Shown one piece after another: positions 1-7,414 of a stretch of DNA of 59,081 bases. The translations under genes were made by a program, and so were the position numbers. The notes under the pieces are model-generated. The model did no database searches, had not been told where the DNA came from, and was given only the letters and a program-made list of their open reading frames with translations. Each line of letters starts with the position of its first letter. The first letter of the stretch is position 1. This DNA comes from Amycolatopsis vastitatis. Its GTDB lineage: Bacteria; Actinomycetota; Actinomycetes; Mycobacteriales; Pseudonocardiaceae. The DNA lies in contig NZ_NMUL01000048.1 of the NCBI RefSeq assembly GCF_002234595.1, forward strand, positions 1 through 59,081, read 5' to 3'.

Positions 1-270
1 GGCTTCGCCGATCTGGGTGTTCAGCAGGTCGAGGTTGCGCGTGACCTCCGCCTGGGCCTGGGCGGGGATGGCCGGGAGCTTGCTCGCCACGTCGGGGCAG
101 GAGATCTGCCCGACCGCCGCCGCTTGGTTGTTGGACGCGGCGTTCGCGGCGCCGGGGTCACCGAAGGTCGTCGCGACCGCCAGTGCGCCGCCCGCGATCG
201 CGAGGGCGAGCGCCCCGGTCGCGATCTTCGTCCGCCGGGACAGGCGGTGTCGTCCACCGGTAGCAGGCAT
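1..270 (-). CDS. Secreted DUF1996-like protein, N-terminal part (cut by window edge)
   Basis: The visible 90 residues begin MPATGGRHRLSRRTK, a basic n-region, followed by a hydrophobic Ala/Gly-rich stretch (about residues 16-34) and an ANAAS-like cleavage region, so the product is exported. The mature start contains ISCPDVASKLPAIPAQAQAE and then NLDLLNTQIGEA, which resembles the segment ahead of the DUF1996 domain in secreted actinomycete proteins. The rest of the gene lies outside the window, so the DUF1996 call rests on this N-terminal resemblance only. The start ATG is at 268-270. A GTTAGCGTGAAC site 26 bases upstream resembles LacI-family operators found elsewhere in the window. Confidence 0.55.
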   Translation of the reverse strand, partial: MPATGGRHRLSRRTKIATGALALAIAGGALAVATTFGDPGAANAASNNQAAAVGQISCPDVASKLPAIPAQAQAEVTRNLDLLNTQIGEA

Positions 271-547
271 GAATGACTCCGTTTTCGTGCGATGAGTTAG
301 CGTGAACATGTGGGTACTCCGCCGCCTTCGGGGGGTGCGGCGAGGTTTTCGGATGGGGCGGTTCCTGTGGAATCGCCGACGTCATGGTGACCTCTGGACC
401 AGCGGTTTGTCCAGTGTGATCCGGAAGGAAAAGAAAATCTGAACCAGTCCGAACCGGGGTACGTGTAACCGGGTGAAGGGTGTTGTCTGGCTGCATTGTT
501 CGGTGCGCCGGAATTGTTTTCGCGCAATTCTTTCGCGCCGGCGGGAC
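271..547. other. Divergent intergenic region with a LacI-like site
   Basis: No gene is seen here. The stretch separates the divergent DUF1996-like gene and the acyl-CoA synthetase unit. At 296-307 lies GTTAGCGTGAAC, close to the LacI-type sites at 18409-18420 (GTTAGCGCTCAC) and 40137-40148 (GTTAGCGTTAAC). The remainder is somewhat richer in A/T than its neighbours, as expected for promoter DNA of the leftward gene, but I could not assign a convincing -35/-10 pair for it. Confidence 0.4.
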
Positions 548-576
548 TTGACGTGCCCGGCGTGGCCTCCTAGCTT
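548..576 (+). promoter_or_regulatory. Housekeeping-type promoter of the acyl-CoA synthetase unit
   Basis: TTGACG at 548-553 and TAGCTT at 571-576 are separated by 17 bases. The spacing and the -35 match are close to the consensus for the principal sigma factor. The TetR-type palindrome at 581-598 covers the expected transcription start, so a bound repressor would block initiation. Confidence 0.65.
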
Positions 577-580
577 CGAC

Positions 581-598
581 ATACCGACTGGTCGGTGT
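581..598. promoter_or_regulatory. TetR-type operator, copy 1
   Basis: ATACCGACTGGTCGGTGT is a near-perfect palindrome just downstream of the -10 element. A perfect version of the same sequence (ATACCGACTAGTCGGTAT) lies at 9689-9706 in front of the oppositely oriented dehydrogenase operon. The regulator at 3268-3894 is the obvious candidate to bind both. Confidence 0.7.
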
Positions 599-615
599 CC
601 AAAGGAGGTCGCTGG

Positions 616-2268
616 ATGAGCTGGTACGACGCGAAGCCCTGGCTCGCGAGCTACGACGAACGGGCGCGGGCCGCGGGACCGGCGAAGCCGACGACGCTGC
701 CCGAGACGTTCCGCCGGGCCGCGGACCACGTCCCCGACCGGGCGGCGATCGCGTACTTCGACGCGCGGCTGAGCTACCGCGAGGTCGACGAGCTCTCCGA
801 CGGCTTCGCGCGGTACCTGGCGGCGCACGGCTTCGCCCGCGGCGACCGGCTCGCCCTGGTGCTGCAGAACATCCCCCAGTTCGTCATCGCCCTGCTGGGC
901 GCGTGGAAGGCCGGCGGGATCGTGGTGCCGGTCAACCCGATGTACCGCGAACGCGAACTCACCCACGTGCTCACCGACGCCGGCGTCAAGGCGATCGTCT
1001 GCTCGCAGCGGGGCTGGAACGCCTACATCGCGGACACGGTGCGGGACAGCCCGGTCGGGATCGCGCTCACCACCAGCGAACTGGAGTTCCAGACCCGCGA
1101 CGACGAACGCGTGCTGGGCAAGGTCGTCCGCGAAGAGACCCCGGGTGCCGTCGAACTGCTCGAAGCCGCGGCCACCCCGGGGCCGAAGCCGCCGGAGCCC
1201 GCCTTCGCGCTCGACGACACGGCGTTGATCAGCTACACCTCCGGCACGAGCGGCACACCGAAGGGTGCCACCAACACCCACGGCAACGTCGGCACCAACG
1301 CCGCCGGGCTCGGCGCCTTCAGCGGCCTGCCCGCGGGCTCGACCCTGTTCGGGCTCGCACCGCTGTTCCACATCACCGGCATGGTCTGCGAGGTCGGCTC
1401 GGCGATCGACATCGAGGGCACCCTGGCCCTCGCCTACCGCTTCGAACCCGGCGTGGTGCTCGACGCCTTCCTCGAGCACCAGCCGTCGTACACGGTCGGG
1501 CCGTCCACGGCCTACATGGCGCTGATGGCCCACCCGTCGTTCAGCCGTGCGCACTTCGCGTCGTTCGCGCTGCTCTACTCCGGCGGTGCCGCGCTGCCAC
1601 CCGCCGTCGTCGAGGCGTTCCGCGCGAAGACCGGGCACTACATCCACAACGGCTACGGCCTCACCGAAACCACGGCCGGCTGCGTCGTCGTGCCGGGCAC
1701 GCTGGAAGCCCCGATCGATCCGGGGTCCGGCACCATCTCGATCGGCCTGCCGGTCCCGGACACGATCGTCCGCATCCTCGGCGAGAACGGTGAAGAGCTG
1801 CCGCCCGGGCAGCCGGGGGAGATCGCCGTCGAGGGGCCGATGGTCGTCTCGGGCTACTGGAACCGCCCGGACGCCACCGCCGAAGCCCTGCCCGGCGGGC
1901 GGCTGCTCACCGGCGACATCGGGTTCATGGACGAACGCGGCTGGGTCTACGTCGTCGACCGCAAGAAGGACATGATCAACGCGTCCGGCTTCAAGGTGTG
2001 GCCGCGCGAAGTCGAAGACGTCCTGTACACGCACCCAGCGGTCCGCGAAGCCGCCGTCGTCGGGATCGCCGACGAGTACCGCGGCGAGACGGTCAAGGCC
2101 TATGTGAGTCCGGCGCCGGGCGCGAACGCAGACCCCGCCGAGCTGGTGGCCTGGTGCAAGGAACGGCTCGCCGCCTACAAGTACCCGCGCACCATCGAAG
2201 TCCTCGACGAGCTGCCGAAGACCACCAGCGGCAAGATCCTGCGCCGCGAACTGCGGGCCAGGGGGTAG
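616..2268 (+). CDS. Acyl-CoA synthetase (AMP-binding, FadD-type)
   Basis: A 550-residue member of the ANL superfamily that adenylates a carboxylic acid and transfers it to CoA in the cytoplasm. Visible motifs: P-loop YTSGTSGTPKG at about residue 206, NGYGLTETT (A5) at about 344, the hinge region DRKKDMINASGFKVWPREVE at about 448, and the C-terminal catalytic lysine in PKTTSGKILRREL at about 538. The ATG at 616 is chosen because AAAGGAGG at 601-608 is an excellent ribosome binding site 7 bases ahead; the frame stays open upstream to a GTG at 595 but that would include the site. It is the first gene of a unit with the lactonase (4-base gap) and a TetR regulator. Substrate is not readable from sequence; context suggests a lactone-derived or branched hydroxyacid. 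Confidence 0.92.
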   Translation: MSWYDAKPWLASYDERARAAGPAKPTTLPETFRRAADHVPDRAAIAYFDARLSYREVDELSDGFARYLAAHGFARGDRLALVLQNIPQFVIALLGAWKAGGIVVPVNPMYRERELTHVLTDAGVKAIVCSQRGWNAYIADTVRDSPVGIALTTSELEFQTRDDERVLGKVVREETPGAVELLEAAATPGPKPPEPAFALDDTALISYTSGTSGTPKGATNTHGNVGTNAAGLGAFSGLPAGSTLFGLAPLFHITGMVCEVGSAIDIEGTLALAYRFEPGVVLDAFLEHQPSYTVGPSTAYMALMAHPSFSRAHFASFALLYSGGAALPPAVVEAFRAKTGHYIHNGYGLTETTAGCVVVPGTLEAPIDPGSGTISIGLPVPDTIVRILGENGEELPPGQPGEIAVEGPMVVSGYWNRPDATAEALPGGRLLTGDIGFMDERGWVYVVDRKKDMINASGFKVWPREVEDVLYTHPAVREAAVVGIADEYRGETVKAYVSPAPGANADPAELVAWCKERLAAYKYPRTIEVLDELPKTTSGKILRRELRARG

Positions 2269-2272
2269 CCCG

Positions 2273-3253
2273 GTGGTCGAGACGGTCCGTGGCGCGATCG
2301 CGCCGGAAGCGCTCGGCCGGGTGCTGATGCACGAGCACCTCTTCGTGCTGAGCCCCGAATTCGCCGCGAACTACCCGGAGCACGAAGGGTTCCGCGAGGA
2401 AGAGCACGTCCCCGAGGCGATCCGGCGGCTCCGGGAGCTCAAGGACGCCGGGATCGACACGATCGTCGACCCGACGGTGATCGGGCTCGGCCGCTACATC
2501 CCGCGCGTGCAGCGGGTCGCGGCCGAGGTCGACGTCAACATCGTCGTGGCGACCGGGCTGTACACCTACAACGACGTGCCGCATTACCTGCACTACCGCG
2601 GGCCCGGCACGCTGCTGCAGGGCGAAGACCCGCTCATCGGGATGTTCGTCGGGGACCTCCGCGAGGGCATCGCCGGCACCGGCGTCAAGGCGGGCCTGCT
2701 CAAATGTGCGACCGACGAACCGGGCGTGACACCCGGTGTCGAGCGCGTGCTGCGCGCGGTGGCGAAGGCACACGCCGAGACGGGAGCGCCGATCATGACG
2801 CACACGCACGCGGGTACGCGGCGCGGGCTGGAGCAGCAGGACATCTTCGCGTCCGAGGGCGTCGACCTGACCCGGGTGCTGATCGGCCACTCGGGCGACT
2901 CGGCGGACCTGGGCTATCTGCTGGAACTGGCCGACCGCGGCTCGCTGCTCGGCATGGACCGGTTCGGCCTCGACCTGCTGCTGCCGTTCGAGGAGCGGGT
3001 GAACACGGTCGCGGCGCTGTGCGAACGCGGCTACGCGGGCAGCATGGTGCTCTCGCACGACGCGTCCTGCTACATCGACTGGCTGCCCGCCGAGCAGCTG
3101 CCGTCACTCACGCCGAACTGGCACTACCTGCACATCACCCGGGACGTGCTGCCGGCGCTGCGGGAACGCGGGGTGTCCGAAACGGACATCACGACGATGC
3201 TCGTGGACAACCCGCGGCGGTTCCTGTCGTGGCGTTATCCTGATGCGTCCTGA
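2273..3253 (+). CDS. Phosphotriesterase-family hydrolase, probable lactonase
   Basis: 326 residues, a TIM-barrel amidohydrolase-superfamily enzyme of the phosphotriesterase/PLL branch. The binuclear metal ligands are all present: HxH in MHEHL (H20, H22), the presumably carboxylated Lys in KAGLLKCATDE (about 143), His in THTHAG (about 177), His in IGHSGD (about 206) and Asp in SHDAS (about 262). Members of this family hydrolyse lactones or organophosphates; in an acyl-CoA catabolic context a lactone is the likelier substrate. The GTG start lies 4 bases after the synthetase stop, implying translational coupling. The promoter is that of the synthetase. Assignment to the family is firm; substrate is inference. 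Confidence 0.88.
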   Translation: MVETVRGAIAPEALGRVLMHEHLFVLSPEFAANYPEHEGFREEEHVPEAIRRLRELKDAGIDTIVDPTVIGLGRYIPRVQRVAAEVDVNIVVATGLYTYNDVPHYLHYRGPGTLLQGEDPLIGMFVGDLREGIAGTGVKAGLLKCATDEPGVTPGVERVLRAVAKAHAETGAPIMTHTHAGTRRGLEQQDIFASEGVDLTRVLIGHSGDSADLGYLLELADRGSLLGMDRFGLDLLLPFEERVNTVAALCERGYAGSMVLSHDASCYIDWLPAEQLPSLTPNWHYLHITRDVLPALRERGVSETDITTMLVDNPRRFLSWRYPDAS

Positions 3254-3267
3254 GAGGGGGTCCTGCG

Positions 3268-3894
3268 GTGACTCGAGCAAGCACCCGCAAGCCGGGCGAG
3301 GCCACCGGCGACGACCAGGCCGCCGTGCCCCGGCGGCTGCTGGAACACGCCACGAAGCTGTTCGCCAAGAAGGGCTTCGACCGCACGTCCGTGCAGGAGA
3401 TCGTCGAGGCGGCGGGCGTCACCAAGGGCGCGATGTACCACTACTTCGGCTCGAAGGACGACCTGCTCTACGAGATCTACGCGCGGGTCCTGCGCGAGCA
3501 GACCCGGCAGCTGGAGAGCGTCGCCTCGTCGGACGCCCCGCTGCGGGAACGCCTCGCCGCCGCCGCGTCCGACGTCGTCGTGTCCAGTATCGACAACCTC
3601 GACGACAACACGATCTTCCTGCAGTCGATGCACCAGCTGTCCCCGGACAAGCAGAAGGCGGTGCGCGCCGAGCGCCGCAAGTACCACGAGCGCTTCCGCG
3701 GCCTGATCGAAGAGGGCCAGGCCTCGGGCGAGTTCCGCACCGACAAGCCGGCCGACGTCGTCGTGGACTTCTTCTTCGGCTCGGTGCACCACCTGGGCTC
3801 GTGGTACCACCGGAGCGGCTCGCTGACGGCCCGCCAGATCGGCGACCACTACGCGGACCTGCTCCTGGACGCCCTTCGCCCGCCGGCGGGCTAG
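3268..3894 (+). CDS. TetR-family transcriptional regulator
   Basis: 208 residues with a typical N-terminal helix-turn-helix (LFAKKGFDRTSVQEIVEAAG then KGAMYHYFGSKDDLLYEIY, about residues 30-72) and a ligand-binding all-alpha C-terminal domain of the kind seen in KstR2-like regulators of acyl-CoA degradation. It is the third gene of the synthetase-lactonase unit; start GTG at 3268 follows a GAGGGGG ribosome binding site. It probably represses its own unit and the divergently located dehydrogenase operon through the shared ATACCGACTNGTCGGTRT palindromes, with an acyl-CoA as inducer (inference from family). Its stop overlaps the stop of the convergent hydrolase. Confidence 0.88.
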   Translation: MTRASTRKPGEATGDDQAAVPRRLLEHATKLFAKKGFDRTSVQEIVEAAGVTKGAMYHYFGSKDDLLYEIYARVLREQTRQLESVASSDAPLRERLAAAASDVVVSSIDNLDDNTIFLQSMHQLSPDKQKAVRAERRKYHERFRGLIEEGQASGEFRTDKPADVVVDFFFGSVHHLGSWYHRSGSLTARQIGDHYADLLLDALRPPAG

Positions 3895-4778
3895 TGGCGC
3901 TCGAGGTGGTCGAGCAGCAGGGCGATCACCTCGTCCGGCGCTTCCATCGCCATCCACTGGCTCGCGCCCTCGATGATCTGGAACCGGTACTCCGCGTCGA
4001 TGTGGTGGACGGTCAGCTCGGCGGCGCTCTGGCCGAGGTAGGGGTCTTCGCGGCCCCAGAGGTAGAGCGTCGGCACGGTGATCGGGCCGGCCGGGATGTG
4101 GAATGCGTCGTTCGTCGCGCCGCGGTACCAATTCAGCGTTGCGGTGAGCGCGCCCGGTTCGGAAAGGCGCGCGACGGCGCGTTCGACGAATGCGGCGGGA
4201 ATCCGGCGGCTGTAAACAGTCCGTAATTGCGCGGCTTCGTCGCGTAAGAGGTATTTCTCGGCTTTGCCGACCGCGCGCCGGAAGAAGCGGATGTAGCCGA
4301 GGTCGTGGAACTGCCCGTCGTCGGTGGCCGTGGCGCACTGGAGTGCCGCCGGGTGCGGCGTGGAGAGCACGGTCAGCGAGCGCAGCCGCTCGGGGTGCGC
4401 GGCCGCGAGTGCCCAGGCCACCATGCCGCCCCAGTCGCGGGCGACGAGGTGGAACTTCTCCGCGCCCTGGCTGTCGGCGAAGGCGAGCGCGTCGCCGACC
4501 AGGAGGTCGAGGGAGTAGCGCTCGACGCCGTCCGGACGCGCGCCGGCGGCGTAACCCCGCTGGTCGACGGCCAGTGCCCGGTAGCCGGCCTCGCCGAGGG
4601 CGTGGAGCTGCTCGGTCCAGGCGTCGGCGAACTCGGGCCAGCCGTGCAGCAGGAGCACGAGCTCACCCGAGGCGGGCCCGGCCGCGAGCGCGCTGTGGTG
4701 GTGATCACCGACGGTGATGGTCAATTCTTCCAGCGTGCCGGGGAAACCGGCTTCCGTCGGCGCGACGGCTGATTCCAT
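3891..4778 (-). CDS. Alpha/beta hydrolase, epoxide-hydrolase-like, with altered catalytic His
   Basis: 295 residues. HGWPE (oxyanion region), ARDWGG with the nucleophile-position Asp, and GREDPY with the charge-relay Asp fit the epoxide hydrolase/haloalkane dehalogenase branch. In the last block, where family members read G-x-S-H-W, this protein reads GASQWMAMEAPDE: the catalytic His position is Gln (CAG, one base from CAC). The enzyme may be inactive, use another residue, or act otherwise. ATG at 4776-4778 is preferred over in-frame upstream starts because the upstream extension is uneven in composition and lacks homology. A perfect 11+2+11 palindrome 93 bases upstream is a probable operator. 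Tail-to-tail with the TetR gene. Confidence 0.85.
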   Translation of the reverse strand: MESAVAPTEAGFPGTLEELTITVGDHHHSALAAGPASGELVLLLHGWPEFADAWTEQLHALGEAGYRALAVDQRGYAAGARPDGVERYSLDLLVGDALAFADSQGAEKFHLVARDWGGMVAWALAAAHPERLRSLTVLSTPHPAALQCATATDDGQFHDLGYIRFFRRAVGKAEKYLLRDEAAQLRTVYSRRIPAAFVERAVARLSEPGALTATLNWYRGATNDAFHIPAGPITVPTLYLWGREDPYLGQSAAELTVHHIDAEYRFQIIEGASQWMAMEAPDEVIALLLDHLERH

Positions 4779-4870
4779 GGCGCACACGTTAGATCCGCGG
4801 GGCGGGGAGAACCATGGGGAGAAGGGCAGTTTTGCCACCCTTTTGCTCCCGCAGTGGCGTGGCTCACAGA

Positions 4871-4894
4871 ATTTTCGCTCAGGTGAGCGAAAAT
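4871..4894. promoter_or_regulatory. Perfect 24-base palindrome upstream of the alpha/beta hydrolase
   Basis: Arms ATTTTCGCTCA and TGAGCGAAAAT flank a 2-base centre. The site is A/T-rich against its surroundings and lies 93 bases ahead of the leftward hydrolase start, a position suited to an operator. No regulator gene next to it is unassigned, so the binder is unknown. Confidence 0.5.
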
Positions 4895-4990
4895 GCGAAA
4901 AAACCTGAACAGTATTCATGAAATCGCCCGGATCCGGCGCGCGCGTACAGGTACGCGAGCGTAGCGGGACGCACACGGACGGCGTTCGGC

Positions 4991-5053
4991 GTACCGGAAC
5001 GGTCGGCTCGCGTACCCGGACGGTCGGTTCGCGTACTCAGGCGGTCGGCTCGC
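4991..5053. repeat. Three tandem 21-base repeats
   Basis: Three units at 4991-5011, 5012-5032 and 5033-5053, each starting GTAC and ending CGGTCGGYTCGC, with 3-5 differences between units. On the minus strand they would encode a 7-residue repeat of the form YAxRPxx, but no convincing gene covers them. They lie between the hydrolase promoter region and the terminator hairpin of the dehydrogenase operon. Confidence 0.75.
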
Positions 5054-5076
5054 CTGCCCGGGCGCGCCGCTGATGC

Positions 5077-5126
5077 CGCGAATGACTCATCGGGGGACGT
5101 GCGACGTCCCCGATGAGTCATTCGCG
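5077..5126. terminator. Long hairpin terminator ending the leftward dehydrogenase operon
   Basis: Arms of 24 and 23 bases pair throughout except for one extra G in the left arm; the loop is GCG. The left arm starts CGCGAATGACTCATCGGG. It lies 12 bases past the stop of the last acyl-CoA dehydrogenase. It resembles hairpins at 25207-25241 and 50314-50366. Confidence 0.7.
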
Positions 5127-5138
5127 ACAGCGCCGTGA

Positions 5139-6233
5139 TCAAGCGGGCAAGTCGACCAGGTCCGCCAGCCGGGCCCGGTGCTTGCCCGGCGTACCCAGGG
5201 CGATCTCGTCCGCCTTGGCCCGCTTCAGGTACAGGTGCGCCGGGTGCTCCCACGTCATCCCGATGCCGCCGTGCAGCTGGACGGCCTCCTCCGTGGCCTT
5301 CACCGCGATCGGCGCGTTGCGGGCCTGGGCCACCGCCACCGCGATCGGCACGTCGGTGCCCGTGGCCAGCGCGTCCGCCGCGTTGCGGGCCGCCGCGCGG
5401 GCCAGGACCAGGTCCGTGTACAGGTTCGCCAGCCGGTGCTTGAGCGACTGGAACCCGCCCACCGGGCGGCCGAACTGGTACCGGCCCTTCAGGTAGCGCA
5501 CCGTCTCCGTGAGCGCCCACTCGGCGACCCCGGTCTGCTCCGACGCCAGGATGCCCGCGCCGAACAGCAGCGCCTGCTCCAGCGCCGCGGCGGCTTCCGG
5601 GCCCGAGGCGACCAGCGTGGCCGGGGCGTCCGAAAACTGCACGTCGGCCACCCGGCGCGTCAGATCGAACGAAATCAGCTCCGACACCGCCGCGGCTGAT
5701 GCCTCGACCACGTACAGGCCCGGGCCGTCGGGTCCCGCGGCCGGGACCACCAGCAGGTCGGCCACCGACGCGTCGGCGACCGTCCCCACCCGCCCGCTCA
5801 AAGTTCCGTCGGCGGAGGCCGTCACCGAGGACGGGAAACCCGCGCCCGGGGCCGTCGACAGCGGGACGGCCAGCGCACCGATCGCCTGCCCGGCCGCGAG
5901 CCGGCCGACGAATTCGCGCGCGCCCACGTGCACCAGTGCCGTCGTCGCCAGCACGACGCTGCCCAGGAACGGCACCGGTGCCACACTGCGGCCCAGCTCC
6001 TCGGCCACCACGGCCACCTCGCGGGCCGACGCGCCGTGCCCGCCCAGCTCCTCCGGCACCGCCAGCCCGGCGACGCCGACCTCGTCGGCCAGCGTGCGCC
6101 ACAGCTTCAGGTCGTACGGCTCCGCCGTCTCCACACGGGCCAGCAGCGCTTCGGCCGAAGCCTTGTCCTTCAGCAGGTCCCGGACCGAAGCGCGCAGGTC
6201 TTCCTCGACGTCGGAATACAGCAGATCGGTCAT
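5139..6233 (-). CDS. Acyl-CoA dehydrogenase, probable non-catalytic partner of a heteromer
   Basis: 364 residues with the N-terminal helical, middle beta and C-terminal helical domains of the family. The C-terminal part reads QFGRPVGGFQSLKHRLANL and AVQLHGGIGMTWEHPAHLYLKRAKADE, a pattern seen in the smaller partners of actinobacterial alpha2beta2 acyl-CoA dehydrogenases (the FadE-type pairs of steroid side-chain degradation). The neighbouring gene, whose stop overlaps this ATG by 4 bases, has the other half of such a pair. Likely role: alpha,beta-dehydrogenation of a CoA thioester together with the 394-residue subunit, FAD-dependent, cytoplasmic. Last gene of the operon. Confidence 0.88.
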   Translation of the reverse strand: MTDLLYSDVEEDLRASVRDLLKDKASAEALLARVETAEPYDLKLWRTLADEVGVAGLAVPEELGGHGASAREVAVVAEELGRSVAPVPFLGSVVLATTALVHVGAREFVGRLAAGQAIGALAVPLSTAPGAGFPSSVTASADGTLSGRVGTVADASVADLLVVPAAGPDGPGLYVVEASAAAVSELISFDLTRRVADVQFSDAPATLVASGPEAAAALEQALLFGAGILASEQTGVAEWALTETVRYLKGRYQFGRPVGGFQSLKHRLANLYTDLVLARAAARNAADALATGTDVPIAVAVAQARNAPIAVKATEEAVQLHGGIGMTWEHPAHLYLKRAKADEIALGTPGKHRARLADLVDLPA

Positions 6234-7414
6234 CGGGGCAGGTCCTTCCAGGCGACGTCCTTGTCGACGCGCGGCTCCGAGGGCAGCCCCAGCACGCGCT
6301 CGGCGATGATGTTGCGCAGGACCTCCGAGGTGCCGCCCTCGATGGAGTTCCCCTTCGCGCGCAGATAGCGGTAGCCGGCCTCGCGGCCGGTGAAGTCGAC
6401 GATCGCCGGGCGCCGGAACGTCCAGTCGTCGTAGGCCAGGCCCTCTTCGCCGAGCAGCTCGACCTCCAGGCCGGTGAGCGCCTGGTTGAGCTCCGAGAAG
6501 GCGACCTTCATGGCCGAGCCCTCCGGCCCGGGCGCCCCGACCGCCAGCTGCTGACGCAGCCGCGTGCCGGCCAGCCGGAGCGTTTCCGCCTCGACCCAGT
6601 GCCGGACGAGGCGGTCGCGCAGCTCCGGCGTGCGCAGCTCGGGCCGCTCGCGCCAGGTCTTCGCGACGATGCCGATCAGGCCGCCCTCGCGCGGCTGGAC
6701 GTACCCGCCGATCGCGACGCGCTCGTTCATCAGCGTGGTCTGCGCGACCTTCCAGCCTTCGCCGACCGCGCCGAGGCGCTGGGTGTCCGGGATCCGGACG
6801 TCGGTCAGGAAGACCTCGTTGAACTCGGCCTCGCCGGTGATCTGGCGCAGCGGCCGCACCTCGACGCCCGGGGCGGTCATGTCGCACAGGAAGTACGTCA
6901 TGCCCTGGTGCTTCGGCACGTCCGGGTCGGTGCGGGTGACCAGGATCGCCCACTGCGACTCGTGCGCCCCCGACGTCCAGACCTTCTGGCCGGTGACGAT
7001 CCAGTCGTCGCCGTCGCGGACGGCGCGGGTGCCCAGCGCGGCGAGGTCGGAGCCGGCGCCCGGTTCGCTGAACAGCTGGCACCACACCTCCTCGCCGGTC
7101 CACAGTGGACGCAGGAAGCGCTCGCGCTGCTCCGGCGTGCCGAAGGCGAGGATGGTCGGCGCGGCCATGCCGAGGCCGATGCCGATCCGGCGCGGGTTGT
7201 TGTCCGGCGCTCCGGCCTCGGTGAACACGATGTCCACAACGGACTGCAACGCGCGCGGCGCGTTCTGCCCGCCGAGCCCGGCGGGGAAGTGGATCCAGGC
7301 GAGCCCGGCGTCGAACCGGGCCCGGAGGAACTCCAGGCGGTCGGTGGACGCAGGGTCGTGCGAGGCCAGGAACTCCGTCGCCTGGCGGGTCAGGTCTTCG
7401 GCGGTGACAGTCAC
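6230..7414 (-). CDS. Acyl-CoA dehydrogenase, probable catalytic partner
   Basis: 394 residues. The FAD/acyl-CoA-binding signature is present (CQLFSEPGAGSDLAALGTRA, then WIVTGQKVWTSGAHES) and the C-terminal GNSIEGGTSEVLRNIIAERVLGLP contains the usual catalytic Glu and hallmark ending. It overlaps both neighbours by 4 bases (ATGA), so the three dehydrogenases are translationally coupled. Together with the 364-residue partner it resembles FadE heteromers acting on bulky or branched acyl-CoA. Electron acceptor would be ETF. Substrate not determinable. Confidence 0.9.
   Translation of the reverse strand: MTVTAEDLTRQATEFLASHDPASTDRLEFLRARFDAGLAWIHFPAGLGGQNAPRALQSVVDIVFTEAGAPDNNPRRIGIGLGMAAPTILAFGTPEQRERFLRPLWTGEEVWCQLFSEPGAGSDLAALGTRAVRDGDDWIVTGQKVWTSGAHESQWAILVTRTDPDVPKHQGMTYFLCDMTAPGVEVRPLRQITGEAEFNEVFLTDVRIPDTQRLGAVGEGWKVAQTTLMNERVAIGGYVQPREGGLIGIVAKTWRERPELRTPELRDRLVRHWVEAETLRLAGTRLRQQLAVGAPGPEGSAMKVAFSELNQALTGLEVELLGEEGLAYDDWTFRRPAIVDFTGREAGYRYLRAKGNSIEGGTSEVLRNIIAERVLGLPSEPRVDKDVAWKDLPR

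Noticed and set aside
4991..5053. CRISPR-like array
   Set aside because: The repeats are directly adjacent with no spacers and there are no cas genes nearby.
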